The notes: a model not told the origin generated them from the sequence alone. 64,000 nt of DNA from Bacillota bacterium (GCA_023429995.1 JAEZCE010000041.1:114215-178214); one strand, 5' to 3'. Shown: positions 46,442 to 55,865, counted from the first letter of the stretch. Translations and numbers: made by a program.

Positions 46442-46927
46442 TTATTTCATCATCATCGGACTCGAAGCGGCTCCCCGGACGATTTCCGGGTTGATCATTC
46501 CAAAGATCATGGCAATATGTGCCACAACAAGGAATACAGTCAGCCAAACAAAATGCGATTTCATTTTTTCATCGGCGGTTTTGTTTTTGGCGATAAGGCC
46601 CAAGTCGATGAGAGCCATGACTATAAAAGGTATCACACCCAACAAGTAAGACCAAACTGCAATAAAGTCAACCGGTGTCCGCCATTTTATCCCGGGTAGC
46701 GCCGTAAAAATGAGCGGCAGGAAAACCGCTAAAGTGAAATAAACGGCGGCTGACACACTTAATATTTTGCTGGTTGTTTTTAAGACTCCTGAGGTTTTCC
46801 GGTAATAAACGATTAAAAATTCGATGGCAACTAAGGTTTCGGCAAAAACAACCGGTATGACCATGAAACGAAGCAAATTCCACGGTTGATTGGTGGCAAG
46901 TAATTCCATGTAATGCGTCATGTTCAT
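46442..46927 (-). CDS. Four-TM membrane protein (DUF6803-like)
   Basis: A 161-residue protein with four hydrophobic helices (FMVIPVVFAETLVAIEFLIV, ILSVSAAVYFTLAVFLPLIF, WSYLLGVIPFIVMALIDLGL, WLTVFLVVAHIAMIFGMI) and a Met-rich C-terminus (SSPMMMK). The N-terminal MNMTHYMELLATNQPWNL looks like that of DUF6803 proteins. Its promoter carries the repeat module shared with the DUF2318 and copper genes, so a metal-linked role is likely by association. Confidence 0.65.
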   Translation of the reverse strand: MNMTHYMELLATNQPWNLLRFMVIPVVFAETLVAIEFLIVYYRKTSGVLKTTSKILSVSAAVYFTLAVFLPLIFTALPGIKWRTPVDFIAVWSYLLGVIPFIVMALIDLGLIAKNKTADEKMKSHFVWLTVFLVVAHIAMIFGMINPEIVRGAASSPMMMK

Positions 46928-46977
46928 TGATAAAATCTCCTTATATAAGTTTTACGGGTTATTTTTTCGACAGGTTG

Positions 46978-47010
46978 ATAGTACCAAGTTGATGTGAAGA
47001 ATTTATGAAG
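46978..47010 (-). promoter_or_regulatory. Direct-repeat promoter module, site A
   Basis: Minus strand: CTTCATA-N4-CTTCACA-N9-TACTAT. It drives the four-TM gene; the predicted transcription start is about 45 nt before its ATG. Confidence 0.75.
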
Positions 47011-47071
47011 AATTTGCTTTTGAATAAAATTAATCTTGTGGAAAAAGGGTGGGTACTAAAAACCAGCTTTT

Positions 47072-47104
47072 CTTCACGAAAACTTCATATTTTAAAGTTA
47101 TAAT
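47072..47104 (+). promoter_or_regulatory. Direct-repeat promoter module, site B
   Basis: CTTCACG-N4-CTTCATA-N9-TATAAT, divergent from site A and 62 bp away. It faces the 58-residue gene at 47287. Confidence 0.75.
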
Positions 47105-47286
47105 CAATACAACAGTTCTAAGTTACAAACGAGGACAAGGTGTTTTCAATCAGGTAAAAGTATCAATCCGGATTTTAGGCTGTTGATGATTGATATTTTA
47201 CATACTTGCTTGTAATACAGGAGGTGATGGAATTATTAAAATAACGGTCTGCCTGAAGAATCCATAAAAATCAAGGAAGGAAAATT

Positions 47287-47463
47287 ATGGAGAATTTTAG
47301 TGGTATCCGGAGTTCGGCCAACATGCCGGTTGATTGCGGCATGCCGGGGATGCATAATAATCCAAGAAAACCGGTTGAAAACATGCGCGCCGATGTAGCA
47401 ATCAATAAGTCTCCCCAAATTAATAATGGGCCTTTAGGGAATAAGGTTGACGTAATGGCGTAA
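47287..47463 (+). CDS. Small Met/Asn-rich hypothetical protein
   Basis: A 58-residue frame: MENFSGIRSSANMPVDCGMP, then GMHNNPRKPVENMRADVAIN and a short tail. It has five internal Met and one Cys. GGAAGGAAAA lies about 6 nt upstream of the ATG, promoter site B is ~180 bp upstream and a terminator follows 10 bp after the stop, so this is a complete transcription unit. No family recognised. Confidence 0.6.
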   Translation: MENFSGIRSSANMPVDCGMPGMHNNPRKPVENMRADVAINKSPQINNGPLGNKVDVMA

Positions 47464-47472
47464 AGTTTCATG

Positions 47473-47509
47473 AAGGGCTGCCCAGGATGTGGGGAGCCCT
47501 TTAATTTTA
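47473..47509 (+). terminator. Terminator after the small gene
   Basis: AAGGGCTGCCC pairs with GGGGAGCCCTT, then TAATTTTA. Confidence 0.75.
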
Positions 47510-47681
47510 CATGTTGTATAAATATTATTAGGTATAACATTTTTCGTTCCATATTTAGAATTTAGAAAGCAAGAGGACTGGAGTTTTACAATAATCAATC
47601 GACTTATTTCTCACCGGATTTACTATCAAGTCATATGATGTATGGGCACCAAGCCCTAATTAGTAAGCGAGGTGAGTGTTT

Positions 47682-48614
47682 TTGTTCTCTGATGAAGAAT
47701 TTGTGAGAATATCGCTGGAGCTAAACCTATTTTTTGCCCGGATTGCCAAGGAACATTCCTTTTTCATTGAAGTCGCCATTCCCTGGAAAAATAGCAATCT
47801 CATTGAAGAAGCGAATTTGTATAAACGAGAGTTTTCTAAACTATTAATGGAAACAGTATGTCTGGCCGATAGTCTGCTGCCGGAAGAATTCTTAAGTGCG
47901 GGAGAAATCGTAACCAGGTCAACTCTGGATGCTGAGCGAGGCAGTGAATTTTATTCGGGATACACCTTAAATACAGAAATTACCCGGGCGGAGCAAAGTA
48001 TGGGATCCTCGGGCAACTTCAATCCAACGGTTGTAACCGATGAGGTTACCCGTCTTAACCAACGGGCTATGGAGCTTACGACCGGTTTAATTGGTTACAA
48101 AAGCCGTCTGCTGAATGATGCAATTACGTGTCGTATTTTTACATTCAATTACCCGTTGCTGCTTGATCATATTTTGAGGGAGGCCCGGTTCTATCTGGGA
48201 ATGCTGCAAAGAATTCAACAGCGCGTTACAGTTGATCCGATTTCGGATTTGACCCAACAGGAGATATTCTGGAATCGGATTATGGCTGAGCACGCCAAGT
48301 TCATTCGGGGATTGCTCGACCCGACTGAAGTAAAGTTATTTGATACGGCCCATAATTTTGGTAAGCAATTTGATGCCTTAACCGCCCAGGCTCAAATGTT
48401 ATTGAAACAGTCAACCAATCTAACTGCCTTAACCGTAGAAACCCATCAAGCAACCATCGGAATCCGCGACTTTAAAACACAGGGCACCGAAGGAATCATT
48501 AACTGTAAGATTCGGTCGATTGCCCACCCGCTCTTAGGGGATCATGTAGTGAGAGAAGCTAATCATTACTTGCGGTTATTAAGTATGCATGAATCAGGAA
48601 TGAAAAATCAATAA
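47682..48614 (+). CDS. DUF2935 domain protein
   Basis: A 310-residue all-helical protein with two copies of the DUF2935 four-helix unit: EEFVRISLELNLFFARIAKEHSFFIE at the N-terminus and QQEIFWNRIMAEHAKFIRGLLDPTE in the second half. The repeated ExxFWxxIxxEHxxFI pattern recalls ferritin-like metal-binding bundles. TTG at 47682 has GCGAGGTGA 6 nt upstream; GTG at 47676 is too close to it. Function unknown; common in Clostridia-type spore formers. Confidence 0.8.
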   Translation: MFSDEEFVRISLELNLFFARIAKEHSFFIEVAIPWKNSNLIEEANLYKREFSKLLMETVCLADSLLPEEFLSAGEIVTRSTLDAERGSEFYSGYTLNTEITRAEQSMGSSGNFNPTVVTDEVTRLNQRAMELTTGLIGYKSRLLNDAITCRIFTFNYPLLLDHILREARFYLGMLQRIQQRVTVDPISDLTQQEIFWNRIMAEHAKFIRGLLDPTEVKLFDTAHNFGKQFDALTAQAQMLLKQSTNLTALTVETHQATIGIRDFKTQGTEGIINCKIRSIAHPLLGDHVVREANHYLRLLSMHESGMKNQ

Positions 48615-48648
48615 AAACATTCGGTCCTACTCCGGATGTTTTTATTTT
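48613..48648 (+). terminator. Terminator after the DUF2935 gene
   Basis: AAAAACATTCGG pairs with CCGGATGTTTTT. Confidence 0.8.
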
Positions 48649-48923
48649 CTATTAATATTGCTAATCCAGGAATTAGCGCTAATCAGTCAGGATAGCGTAA
48701 CTCCTGAATTTTAGCAAGATTAAACATAAGAATTATCTTGCGCAGGGATTGATGGATAAAAATAGAATTATATTGTGAAAATTAAAATTATTATGGCATG
48801 AACTGTGATGCCTGCAAGATGCATTTAGATGGTAAGTCTCGGTATTAACGCAGTCTATTGAGATGATATTATTTTAGACATGATTTGGTCTTGATAAAGA
48901 GTAAGATTGAGGGAGGTTTTTTC

Positions 48924-49361
48924 TTGAGTGTGACGATTAGAAAAGCGTTGATCACAGATTTTTCAGGTGTTTTTCTTCTTTTTCATCAACTTTGGCCGAA
49001 TAAGGAATTAAGTGAAACAGCCATGAAAACTGTATTTATGCGGGGAATTCATTCAGATAGTGATTTATATCTCTGCGCAGAACTAGATGGAAACATAATT
49101 GGCTTTTGTGCTTATGCAATCATGAATAATTTTTGGCAGGAAGGCCGTATTGCTTACGTTTATGCAATGATCATTGAAGAAGCCCAAAGAGGAAAAGGGA
49201 TCGGAAGTGAACTTTTAAAAACCTCTTTTGATTATGCGAGAAAATCAGGCTGTAAGAAAATCGAACTGGATTCGGGATTTCCAAGAGAGAAAGCGCATAA
49301 ATTTTATACTGAAAAGATGGGTTTTGAAAAGAGGGCATTTCTGTTTTCCAAAGATTTATAA
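48924..49361 (+). CDS. GNAT N-acetyltransferase
   Basis: A 145-residue single GNAT domain: VTIRKALITDFSGVFLLFHQL, YVYAMIIEEAQRGKGIGSELL (acetyl-CoA loop RGKGIG) and KIELDSGFPREKAHKFYTEKMGF. TTG at 48924 stands 8 nt after GGGAGG. Substrate unknown. Confidence 0.8.
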   Translation: MSVTIRKALITDFSGVFLLFHQLWPNKELSETAMKTVFMRGIHSDSDLYLCAELDGNIIGFCAYAIMNNFWQEGRIAYVYAMIIEEAQRGKGIGSELLKTSFDYARKSGCKKIELDSGFPREKAHKFYTEKMGFEKRAFLFSKDL

Positions 49362-49694
49362 TAAGAACCGTTTCATGGGCTTTGTTAAATCGACTTCGTG
49401 AGCCGGGTCATTATGGGGATATGGGCGGAGGAAAACATTGCGTTTGCTTGACTGTTTACAGCAAACAAAGCTTACAGAGGGTTTTGACTGCAATTTAATC
49501 ACAAAGAGTAACTGGAATTGTGTATGGATTCCATTGAAAGGGTTACTTTCAAATCTTTAGAGCCCTATCCGGGTTTTGCCAGGCTATTTAGTATGTAAGC
49601 ATTTCCGTGATTTGATACATCACGAATAGAGTATTAAGCCAACCTGTCTTGATAGGGTTTTAGACTCCAAAAAAGTCGATAAGGAGAGCCCGTA
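49362..49694. other. Intergenic region
   Basis: 333 bp without a credible ORF. I see no clear terminator, promoter or repeat. Confidence 0.35.
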
Positions 49695-50297
49695 ATGAAT
49701 TTGATCATTGAAAAGCTAGATATCAACGAATATCTAAAACCATCAGAAATAATTGATTTTGAGAATGAAGCAATCACCCAATATAGTATGTCGCTTGTTC
49801 ACGGCATTAACAGTGAAGAGGCAAGAATTAAAATTATCTATGAATTTGTACGTGATAAAATCCACCACACTTTTGATATCAACGGAAACATCATTACCTG
49901 TAAGGCTTCGGATGTTTTACAATACGGGCAGGGGATTTGCTATGCCAAATCGCATCTCTTGGCGGCATTATTGAGGGTCATGGGCATTCCAACCGGGTTT
50001 TGCTATCAAAAGCTAATCCTTTCAGATGAAATACCCAAAATCGTTCTCCATGGATTAAATGCTGCTTATATTCGAAGTTTGGCAAGATGGGTTCGTTTGG
50101 ACGCCCGCGGTAATAAAGAAGGCGTCGATGCTCAATTTTCGTTATCCAAAGAAATGCTGGCCTTTCCCGTGCGGAGTGAATTTGGGGAAGTTGATGGAGA
50201 TATTGTTTATGCTGAGCCCAGCGCCAATGTAATAACTGCTTTGAAAAGATCAACAAATATCCGGGAATTAACTGAGAATTTACCGGATGAAATATAA
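49695..50297 (+). CDS. Transglutaminase-like protein
   Basis: A 200-residue protein with the Cys-His-Asp triad of transglutaminase-like proteases: GQGICYAKSHLLAALLRVMGIPTG (Cys), VLHGLNAAY (His) and WVRLDARGNK (Asp). It is a bare catalytic domain with no signal peptide, as in cytoplasmic members of the family. AAGGAGA lies upstream of the ATG. Substrate unknown. Confidence 0.8.
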   Translation: MNLIIEKLDINEYLKPSEIIDFENEAITQYSMSLVHGINSEEARIKIIYEFVRDKIHHTFDINGNIITCKASDVLQYGQGICYAKSHLLAALLRVMGIPTGFCYQKLILSDEIPKIVLHGLNAAYIRSLARWVRLDARGNKEGVDAQFSLSKEMLAFPVRSEFGEVDGDIVYAEPSANVITALKRSTNIRELTENLPDEI

Positions 50298-50302
50298 AGA
50301 CG

Positions 50303-50341
50303 AAAGCGACCTTCGCGTACTCGCAATTTAGTCGCTTTTTC
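50303..50341 (+). terminator. Terminator after the transglutaminase-like gene
   Basis: AAAGCGAC pairs with GTCGCTTTTT. Confidence 0.7.
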
Positions 50342-50379
50342 TGAAAGTCTTCATTGGATGTCTTCTGGTTCTGGAGTAA

Positions 50380-50937
50380 TCAACATTCGTCGGAGGCCAG
50401 GATGGATACTACTCCCTGATTGACACTGAAATAATCGGTAATTGCCTCCAGGGCTGTTCCTTCGGATACAAAACGGTATGTACAACAACCCGCCGGACAA
50501 TTTGGACAACAATCGCAAATATTGAAGTTAACGGGTATGGAGGTTCCGGCTGCAACCGGATTGACAACCGAAACATCAAAAGAAGTGATTTCCGTCTCCT
50601 GTCCGGTATCACAACGTTTATAAACCCGGAAAGTGATTGTGAAAGGAACATCGGTGGCCAAACCGATTACGATTAAGGCGGAAATATCCAATTTCACGCA
50701 GGGTTTGGCAAAACAATGTAAGTCTGCGGAGATGGCGCCGAGAGTTTTCGAAATGGGGGCGGCGGCTGTAATATTAATGATAGGGATATTGGCAACCCCG
50801 GATATATTTTTACAATTGGAGACAATTGGTTTGGGTTCACATTTGGGCTTAGGCGTTTCTTGTTGCTGCGGATTTGCTTGTTTGGGCGGATTACACGCAG
50901 GGACACGTCCATAAGCCTCGTAATCATACGGTAACAA
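50380..50937 (-). CDS. Cys-rich coat-type protein (DUF4489-like)
   Basis: A 185-residue protein with a Pro/Gln/Lys-rich N-terminal segment (CNPPKQANPQQQETPKPKCE), a beta-rich middle (CVKLDISALIVIGLATDVPFTITFRVYKRCDTGQE) and a dense Cys cluster (CDCCPNCPAGCC). The layout resembles DUF4489-type spore coat/exosporium proteins. TTG at 50937 has AAAAGGGGGG about 7 nt upstream. Assignment is tentative. Confidence 0.5.
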   Translation of the reverse strand: MLPYDYEAYGRVPACNPPKQANPQQQETPKPKCEPKPIVSNCKNISGVANIPIINITAAAPISKTLGAISADLHCFAKPCVKLDISALIVIGLATDVPFTITFRVYKRCDTGQETEITSFDVSVVNPVAAGTSIPVNFNICDCCPNCPAGCCTYRFVSEGTALEAITDYFSVNQGVVSILASDEC

Positions 50938-51204
50938 AAATATCCCCCCTTTTCTGGGCGATCGTCTAATTGAGTTATATTAGTATATTCTTTTATACCG
51001 GCAGTTGTGTGATGTTTGCCAAGGGATTTTCCGGCTCAAGGCGCCTATGGTTCCAAACTCGTTAAACATTGCCGGGATTCTCTTCCGTTTATGGAAGAGT
51101 CGGTTTGTAACAACCTGAAGCCAACTTCATATGCTTATGATTGAGAGGGCGCAAAAGGAAAGTTTCAGCGCCGCTGGTGAAAATCCGGCAAAGAGGATGG
51201 ACAA

Positions 51205-51849
51205 ATGATTATTAAAACAGACGGGCCATATTACATTATGGTTTGCGAGAAATGCGGCGCCGAGATCCGTAAACATAAATCCTATTGTACAAAGTATGGA
51301 GAATCTTACTATTTTAACCCGGAACTGAAATGTAATCATTGCGGGTTTTCTGTCAAGGTTGTTCGTAACCCGGTTTCTACTCCTTCTTTCCCCTTGAAGA
51401 GGGCGAATGAAGAAACCGCAATGCCAAAAGGAAAAGCTAACTATACAGGAGTAAGCCCGAAACGTAAGGATGGCAAAGCAAAAATTATCAACAAACTGAA
51501 TAATGTTATTGAAGAATTAGCCAAGGGAAAAAAGGTTGATGAATCAGCGATCATAATCTTGGCTGATTTTGGAATGATCGAAGGCATTATTTGGCAACCG
51601 GGCGATTATAACGGCCCTAATCAGAGGATATTCAAAGATTTCAATGAAATAAGGGATAATTATCTATTGAGGATGGAAAAGGAAGTTGCCAGTTCGGATT
51701 ATAGTCAAACCAATCAGTTTATTACAGTCCTCAATGCCAAAATAATCCCGTTTTCCAATCCAAATCATACCATAACGATGGAAGTTTTGAATTTATTCTC
51801 CGATCAAATTACGGGGTTTACTTTTGGAACGTATCAATATGAAAATTAA
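51205..51849 (+). CDS. Zinc-ribbon hypothetical protein
   Basis: A 214-residue protein. Two CxxC pairs near the N-terminus (CEKCGAEIRKHKSYC; CNHCGFSV) form a zinc ribbon; the middle is a basic linker and the C-terminus (QFITVLNAKIIPFSNPNHTITMEVLNLFSDQITGFTFGT) is a compact, unrecognised domain. AAGAGGAT precedes the ATG. Confidence 0.55.
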   Translation: MIIKTDGPYYIMVCEKCGAEIRKHKSYCTKYGESYYFNPELKCNHCGFSVKVVRNPVSTPSFPLKRANEETAMPKGKANYTGVSPKRKDGKAKIINKLNNVIEELAKGKKVDESAIIILADFGMIEGIIWQPGDYNGPNQRIFKDFNEIRDNYLLRMEKEVASSDYSQTNQFITVLNAKIIPFSNPNHTITMEVLNLFSDQITGFTFGTYQYEN

Positions 51850-51852
51850 GCC

Positions 51853-51907
51853 TTGATGGGAAAGGATAATCATGGTAATATATGAATGAATCAAAAAATA
51901 TTCATTC
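51853..51907 (+). promoter_or_regulatory. Promoter and operator of the TetR-ALDH-radical SAM operon
   Basis: TTGATG (51853-51858), 17 bp, TAATAT (51876-51881). GAATGAAT-N8-ATTCATTC (51884-51907) is a perfect 8-bp inverted repeat at the predicted transcription start. Confidence 0.7.
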
Positions 51908-51933
51908 GTGATTTTTGGAAGGAAGTTTATTCG

Positions 51934-52536
51934 TTGGAAGATAAGAAAGCGGCTATTTTTAACAGCGCCAAAGAATTGTTCAGCGTCAAAGGATTTAAAG
52001 ATACTAATGTTTCGGACATAACCAAAATGGCTGGGATAGGGGTCGGCACTTTTTATAACTATTACTCCTCTAAAGAAGGGCTTTTCATCGAAATTTTGAA
52101 GGAAGAAAATAAAAAAGTCAAAGAGAGTATTTTAGAATCGTTCGATTCGAAAGATGATCCCGTACAGGCCGTTGTGAAATTCGTCATGCAAAATTTCAAG
52201 GTCATGCAATCCAACCCGATTATGAAAGAATGGTATAACAGGGATGTTTATAGTAAAATCGAGCGTTGTTTTGATGAACAAGGCGGCATGGGAAGTATTC
52301 AGGAGTTTTTGAACAGTGGTCAAACTGAGCTGATTCAACAGTGGAAGGCCGAAGGGAAAATAAGAAATGATTTGGATGATCACCTGATAGGTGCTATTTT
52401 CACTGCCATACCTTATATCGACCTTCATAAAAATGAGATCGGGATTCAATACTTTCCTCAGGTTTTATATTGTATAACGGAGTTTGTTATGAAAGGTTTG
52501 ACGGAAATCCCCCGCAAAAAAGATTTTGAACAGTAA
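51934..52536 (+). CDS. TetR family regulator
   Basis: A 200-residue TetR protein: KKAAIFNSAKELFSVKGFKDTNVSDITKMAGIGVGTFYNYYSSKEGLFIEI is the HTH. TTG at 51934 is taken as the start (GGAAGGAAG 8 nt upstream), because an in-frame ATG at 51886 lies inside the palindromic operator at the predicted transcription start. It heads an operon with an aldehyde dehydrogenase and a radical SAM protein and probably represses it. Confidence 0.8.
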   Translation: MEDKKAAIFNSAKELFSVKGFKDTNVSDITKMAGIGVGTFYNYYSSKEGLFIEILKEENKKVKESILESFDSKDDPVQAVVKFVMQNFKVMQSNPIMKEWYNRDVYSKIERCFDEQGGMGSIQEFLNSGQTELIQQWKAEGKIRNDLDDHLIGAIFTAIPYIDLHKNEIGIQYFPQVLYCITEFVMKGLTEIPRKKDFEQ

Positions 52537-52643
52537 TTTTAGCTTCAAATATGAATAGAGAATTTTATTTTTTGCCGCAGCAATTTCTATATTTTGAGGT
52601 TTTATTGCAGAAAGCATCAATCTTATAATGGGAGTTCAATGTT

Positions 52644-54014
52644 ATGTGTGATATGAGTGCGAGAGTAAAAAAACAAAAACAATTCTTTGAAAAAGGCATA
52701 ACCAAAGAAGTTGACTATCGTATCAAAAGTCTTAAGTTGCTCAAACAAATAATTTTGACCCATGAAACAGAAATTCTTGAGGCGTTAAAAAGGGATTTGA
52801 ATAAAGCTCCGTTTGAGGCCTATGCAACTGAAGTGGGCCTTGTTCTGGAGGAGCTTGAATATATTGTCAGACACCTGCGGAATTGGGCCAAACCCAGGAA
52901 GGTTAAAACTCCGATTACTCATTTTTTGTCGGCGAGTTACCAATATTCGGAGCCTTATGGTATTGTACTGATTATGTCGCCCTGGAATTACCCGTTTCAG
53001 TTAACGATTGCCCCTTTGATAGGATCCATGGCGGCGGGGAATTGTACTATCGTGAAACCATCGGAATATTCATCGCATACTGCTGAAATCATAGAACGGC
53101 TTCTCCGTGAGAACTTTGATGAATCCTACATTACGGTGGTAAGAGGTGGCAGAGAGGCAAACAAAACATTGCTGGATGAGAAATTTGATTATATTTTCTT
53201 TACCGGTAGTGTATCTGTAGGCAGGGTGGTAATGGAATCGGCTTCCAAGCACCTTACTCCGGTTTCGTTGGAGCTAGGCGGCAAAAGCCCCTGTATTGTT
53301 GATGAAACCGCTAATTTAGATATGGCAGCCAAACGAATTGTATGGGGAAAGTATCTAAATGCAGGGCAAACTTGTGTGGCCCCCGATTTTTTGCTGGCCC
53401 ATAAAAATGTGAAAAATGAACTCATAACCAAAATGAGGAAGTACATTGAAGAGTTTTACGGGTCGGATCCTTTCAATAACCCGGATTACCCAAAGATAAT
53501 TAATGATAAACATTTTAACCGCCTTTTGGGACTCATCCAAAATGAAACAATTGTTGTTGGAGGACAGTATAACGACCAAACCCACCGGATAGCGCCGACG
53601 ATTCTTGACAATGTAACCTGGGACAGGCCTATTATGCAGGAGGAAATTTTCGGCCCGCTACTCCCGGTACTTGAATTTGAGAGCCTTGATGACGTCATTG
53701 TGGCAGTCAACCATCATCCCAAACCCCTGGCACTCTATTTTTTTACCCAGGACAGGAAGAGAGAGCGGTATGTTATCGATAATACCTCCTTTGGGGGCGG
53801 TTGCGTCAACGATACTGTCGTCCATCTGGCAACCTCATATATGCCATTCGGAGGCGTAGGAGACAGCGGTATGGGAGGCTATCATGGCAAGGCAAGCTTT
53901 GACACTTTTTCACATCTAAAAAGTATTTTGAAAAAGTCTACTCTGTTTGATATTCCCCTCCGATACCCACCGTACAAAAATAAACTTAAATTATTGAAAC
54001 GCATGATGCGCTGA
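52644..54014 (+). CDS. Class 3 aldehyde dehydrogenase
   Basis: A 456-residue ALDH of the fatty-aldehyde type: YGIVLIMSPWNYPFQLTIAPLIGSMAAGN, FFTGSVSVGRVVMESASKHLTPVSLELGGKSP (general-base Glu), KYLNAGQTCVAPDF (catalytic Cys) and MPFGGVGDSGMGGYHGKASFDTFSHLK. It oxidises medium/long aldehydes with NAD(P). The basic C-terminus (PPYKNKLKLLKRMMR) could bind membranes. It is 12 nt upstream of the radical SAM gene. Confidence 0.9.
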   Translation: MCDMSARVKKQKQFFEKGITKEVDYRIKSLKLLKQIILTHETEILEALKRDLNKAPFEAYATEVGLVLEELEYIVRHLRNWAKPRKVKTPITHFLSASYQYSEPYGIVLIMSPWNYPFQLTIAPLIGSMAAGNCTIVKPSEYSSHTAEIIERLLRENFDESYITVVRGGREANKTLLDEKFDYIFFTGSVSVGRVVMESASKHLTPVSLELGGKSPCIVDETANLDMAAKRIVWGKYLNAGQTCVAPDFLLAHKNVKNELITKMRKYIEEFYGSDPFNNPDYPKIINDKHFNRLLGLIQNETIVVGGQYNDQTHRIAPTILDNVTWDRPIMQEEIFGPLLPVLEFESLDDVIVAVNHHPKPLALYFFTQDRKRERYVIDNTSFGGGCVNDTVVHLATSYMPFGGVGDSGMGGYHGKASFDTFSHLKSILKKSTLFDIPLRYPPYKNKLKLLKRMMR

Positions 54015-54035
54015 TAAGAAAGAGGAATGAATTCC

Positions 54036-55109
54036 ATGAAATTCCATGATTACAAAACCATATTGAATCAATCGATCAATAGTTTTTTAAAAGACGCATT
54101 ACGGATGGTTTATAAGAATCCGGCAAGAATGGCATTTGTGTTGCGAACGATTCTTTGGCAGCGGAGAGCAGCCCAAAAAAGAATAGAAAATGATAAACAG
54201 GGTCTTCAGGTCCCCCCTTACATGATTATTAGTATTACCAACCGTTGCAATCTTCAGTGCAAAGGGTGTTATTCAAAGGCACAGCAAAGACCGATTGGGA
54301 AAGAAATGAGTTATGATAAATTACGCTCAGTGATTGCAGAAGCCCAAAGGCTCGGTATTTCATTTGCTTTTTTGGCAGGGGGTGAGCCCCTCATGAGAAA
54401 GGAAATCTTTGAGATTACCAAAGACTTCTCTGAACTAATCTTCCCCCTCTTCACCAATGGGTTGCTTATGACGGATGAAATCATCAGTTGTTTACGAAAA
54501 CAGAAAAATGTAATACCCGTTATCAGTTTGGAAGGCCATGAAACTGATACGGACAGCAGAAGAGGGCTCGGCGTTTATGGCCAATTAGAGGAGACTTTTG
54601 GAAAAATTAAACACTCCGGCATTTTTTACGGTCTTTCCTTTACCGTTTCAAGAACAAATTTTGAGACCTTAACGAGTGAACATTTTATAAAAGAGTTAAT
54701 TGAATGTGGTTGCCAGCTGTTTTTCTTTGTAGAGTATATTCCGGTCAAGAAAGCCACGGAGGATATTGCAATTACCGCCGAACAAAGGGTCTCTTTAATG
54801 ACCATTCTGGATTCTTTCCGAATCCGATTTCCGGCTTTGTTTGTTAGCTTCCCCGGCGATGAGAAAGCCTTTGGCGGCTGCCTTTCGGCGGGCCGGGGGT
54901 TCATCCATATTAGTGCCGAAGGTGGTTTGGAGCCATGTCCGTTTGCTCCCTATTCCGATACCAATGTCAATGATGTGTCCTTACGAGAGGCCCTGCAATC
55001 CCCCTTATTGAAAGAAATCCGTCAACATTCTACGGAGTTGACTGAAACCGGAGGGGGATGTGCTTTGTGGGAAAAAAGGGAATGGTTAAGATCCTTACGG
55101 GAAAATTGA
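54036..55109 (+). CDS. Radical SAM protein with C-terminal Cys cluster
   Basis: A 357-residue radical SAM enzyme: SITNRCNLQCKGCYS holds the CxxxCxxC cluster (about C71, C75, C78), FLAGGEPLMR is the GGE motif, and FTNGLLM follows. The C-terminal CLSAGRGFIHISAEGGLEPCPFAPYSD and GGGCALWEK have Cys in SPASM/twitch-like positions that may bind a second cluster. The N-terminal helix (LKDALRMVYKNPARMAFVLR) is unusual. No precursor peptide is visible nearby, so the substrate is unknown. ATG at 54036 suits AGAGG upstream. Confidence 0.8.
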   Translation: MKFHDYKTILNQSINSFLKDALRMVYKNPARMAFVLRTILWQRRAAQKRIENDKQGLQVPPYMIISITNRCNLQCKGCYSKAQQRPIGKEMSYDKLRSVIAEAQRLGISFAFLAGGEPLMRKEIFEITKDFSELIFPLFTNGLLMTDEIISCLRKQKNVIPVISLEGHETDTDSRRGLGVYGQLEETFGKIKHSGIFYGLSFTVSRTNFETLTSEHFIKELIECGCQLFFFVEYIPVKKATEDIAITAEQRVSLMTILDSFRIRFPALFVSFPGDEKAFGGCLSAGRGFIHISAEGGLEPCPFAPYSDTNVNDVSLREALQSPLLKEIRQHSTELTETGGGCALWEKREWLRSLREN

Positions 55110-55434
55110 CTTTGGGTTTTTTGGCGATTATCCCTGGCGGATTAGTCATGGAGATAATTTATGTTTTACCAAGGTCCGTTTGTTTTTGAAATGCTCAATG
55201 AAAGATCAGCATTAGAACAATGCCGATCGGAGTTATCACTAGACCGGAAAAAAGAAGAGTTTTACTAATCTAACTTTTTTCGTCAGAAGATTAGCCGGAA
55301 ATTTTACAGACTATAATGGCCAAAAGTCGCCAAGGTTTTATAATTTTTATAAAAATTTTTTGATTTAATAAGGGCTATCAAGGAGGAATATTGAATTCAA
55401 TAACGAACTTGTTCTCGTTTGGGAGGTTATTAAA
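55110..55434. other. Intergenic region after the radical SAM gene
   Basis: No ORF. A weak dyad GATCAGCATT/AATGCCGATC lies at 55202-55230. Otherwise nothing recognised. Confidence 0.35.
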
Positions 55435-55683
55435 TTGGATAAGCAGTTTTCGGATTGGGATTTCATTCAAAATTTAATGGCCAATGATGCCGTAATAGGG
55501 GCATTTAGTACGGAGGCCCTCCCTGATGAAGTGCAGGACCGTTTGGATAGCATTAAAAAGGAAGGCTTAATTGCCTGCATCCAAAATGATGCCGTCTTCT
55601 TTTTGGGCCAGGAAGAATGCAGAGAACTTGGCATTCCCTTTAAGCATCAAATTGTTGCCGAGAATGGAATTCAGGCTTCTTAA
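55435..55683 (+). CDS. Hypothetical protein
   Basis: An 82-residue acidic protein (FSDWDFIQNLMANDAVIGAF). TTG at 55435 stands 8 nt after GGGAGG. No family recognised. A terminator follows. Confidence 0.5.
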   Translation: MDKQFSDWDFIQNLMANDAVIGAFSTEALPDEVQDRLDSIKKEGLIACIQNDAVFFLGQEECRELGIPFKHQIVAENGIQAS

Positions 55684-55756
55684 TCAGATATTTATTAGAC
55701 TTCGCTTCATTCAATCTTTAATTTCACGATAGGGATATGAGGTTTCCTAACGATTC

Positions 55757-55791
55757 GAAAAACGACGTTTCTGATGAAATGCCGTTTTTTT
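55757..55791 (+). terminator. Terminator
   Basis: AAAAACGACGTTT pairs with AAATGCCGTTTTTTT. Confidence 0.75.
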
Positions 55792-55832
55792 ATGTTTTTT
55801 AAATCCGTGGAACCTTCAAAATAGTTGTCAAT

Positions 55833-55865
55833 CTTCATAGGATCTTCACACCGGATTGATATAAT
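55833..55865 (+). promoter_or_regulatory. Direct-repeat promoter module, site C
   Basis: CTTCATA-N4-CTTCACA-N9-TATAAT, about 44 bp before the DUF2318 ATG. Confidence 0.8.
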
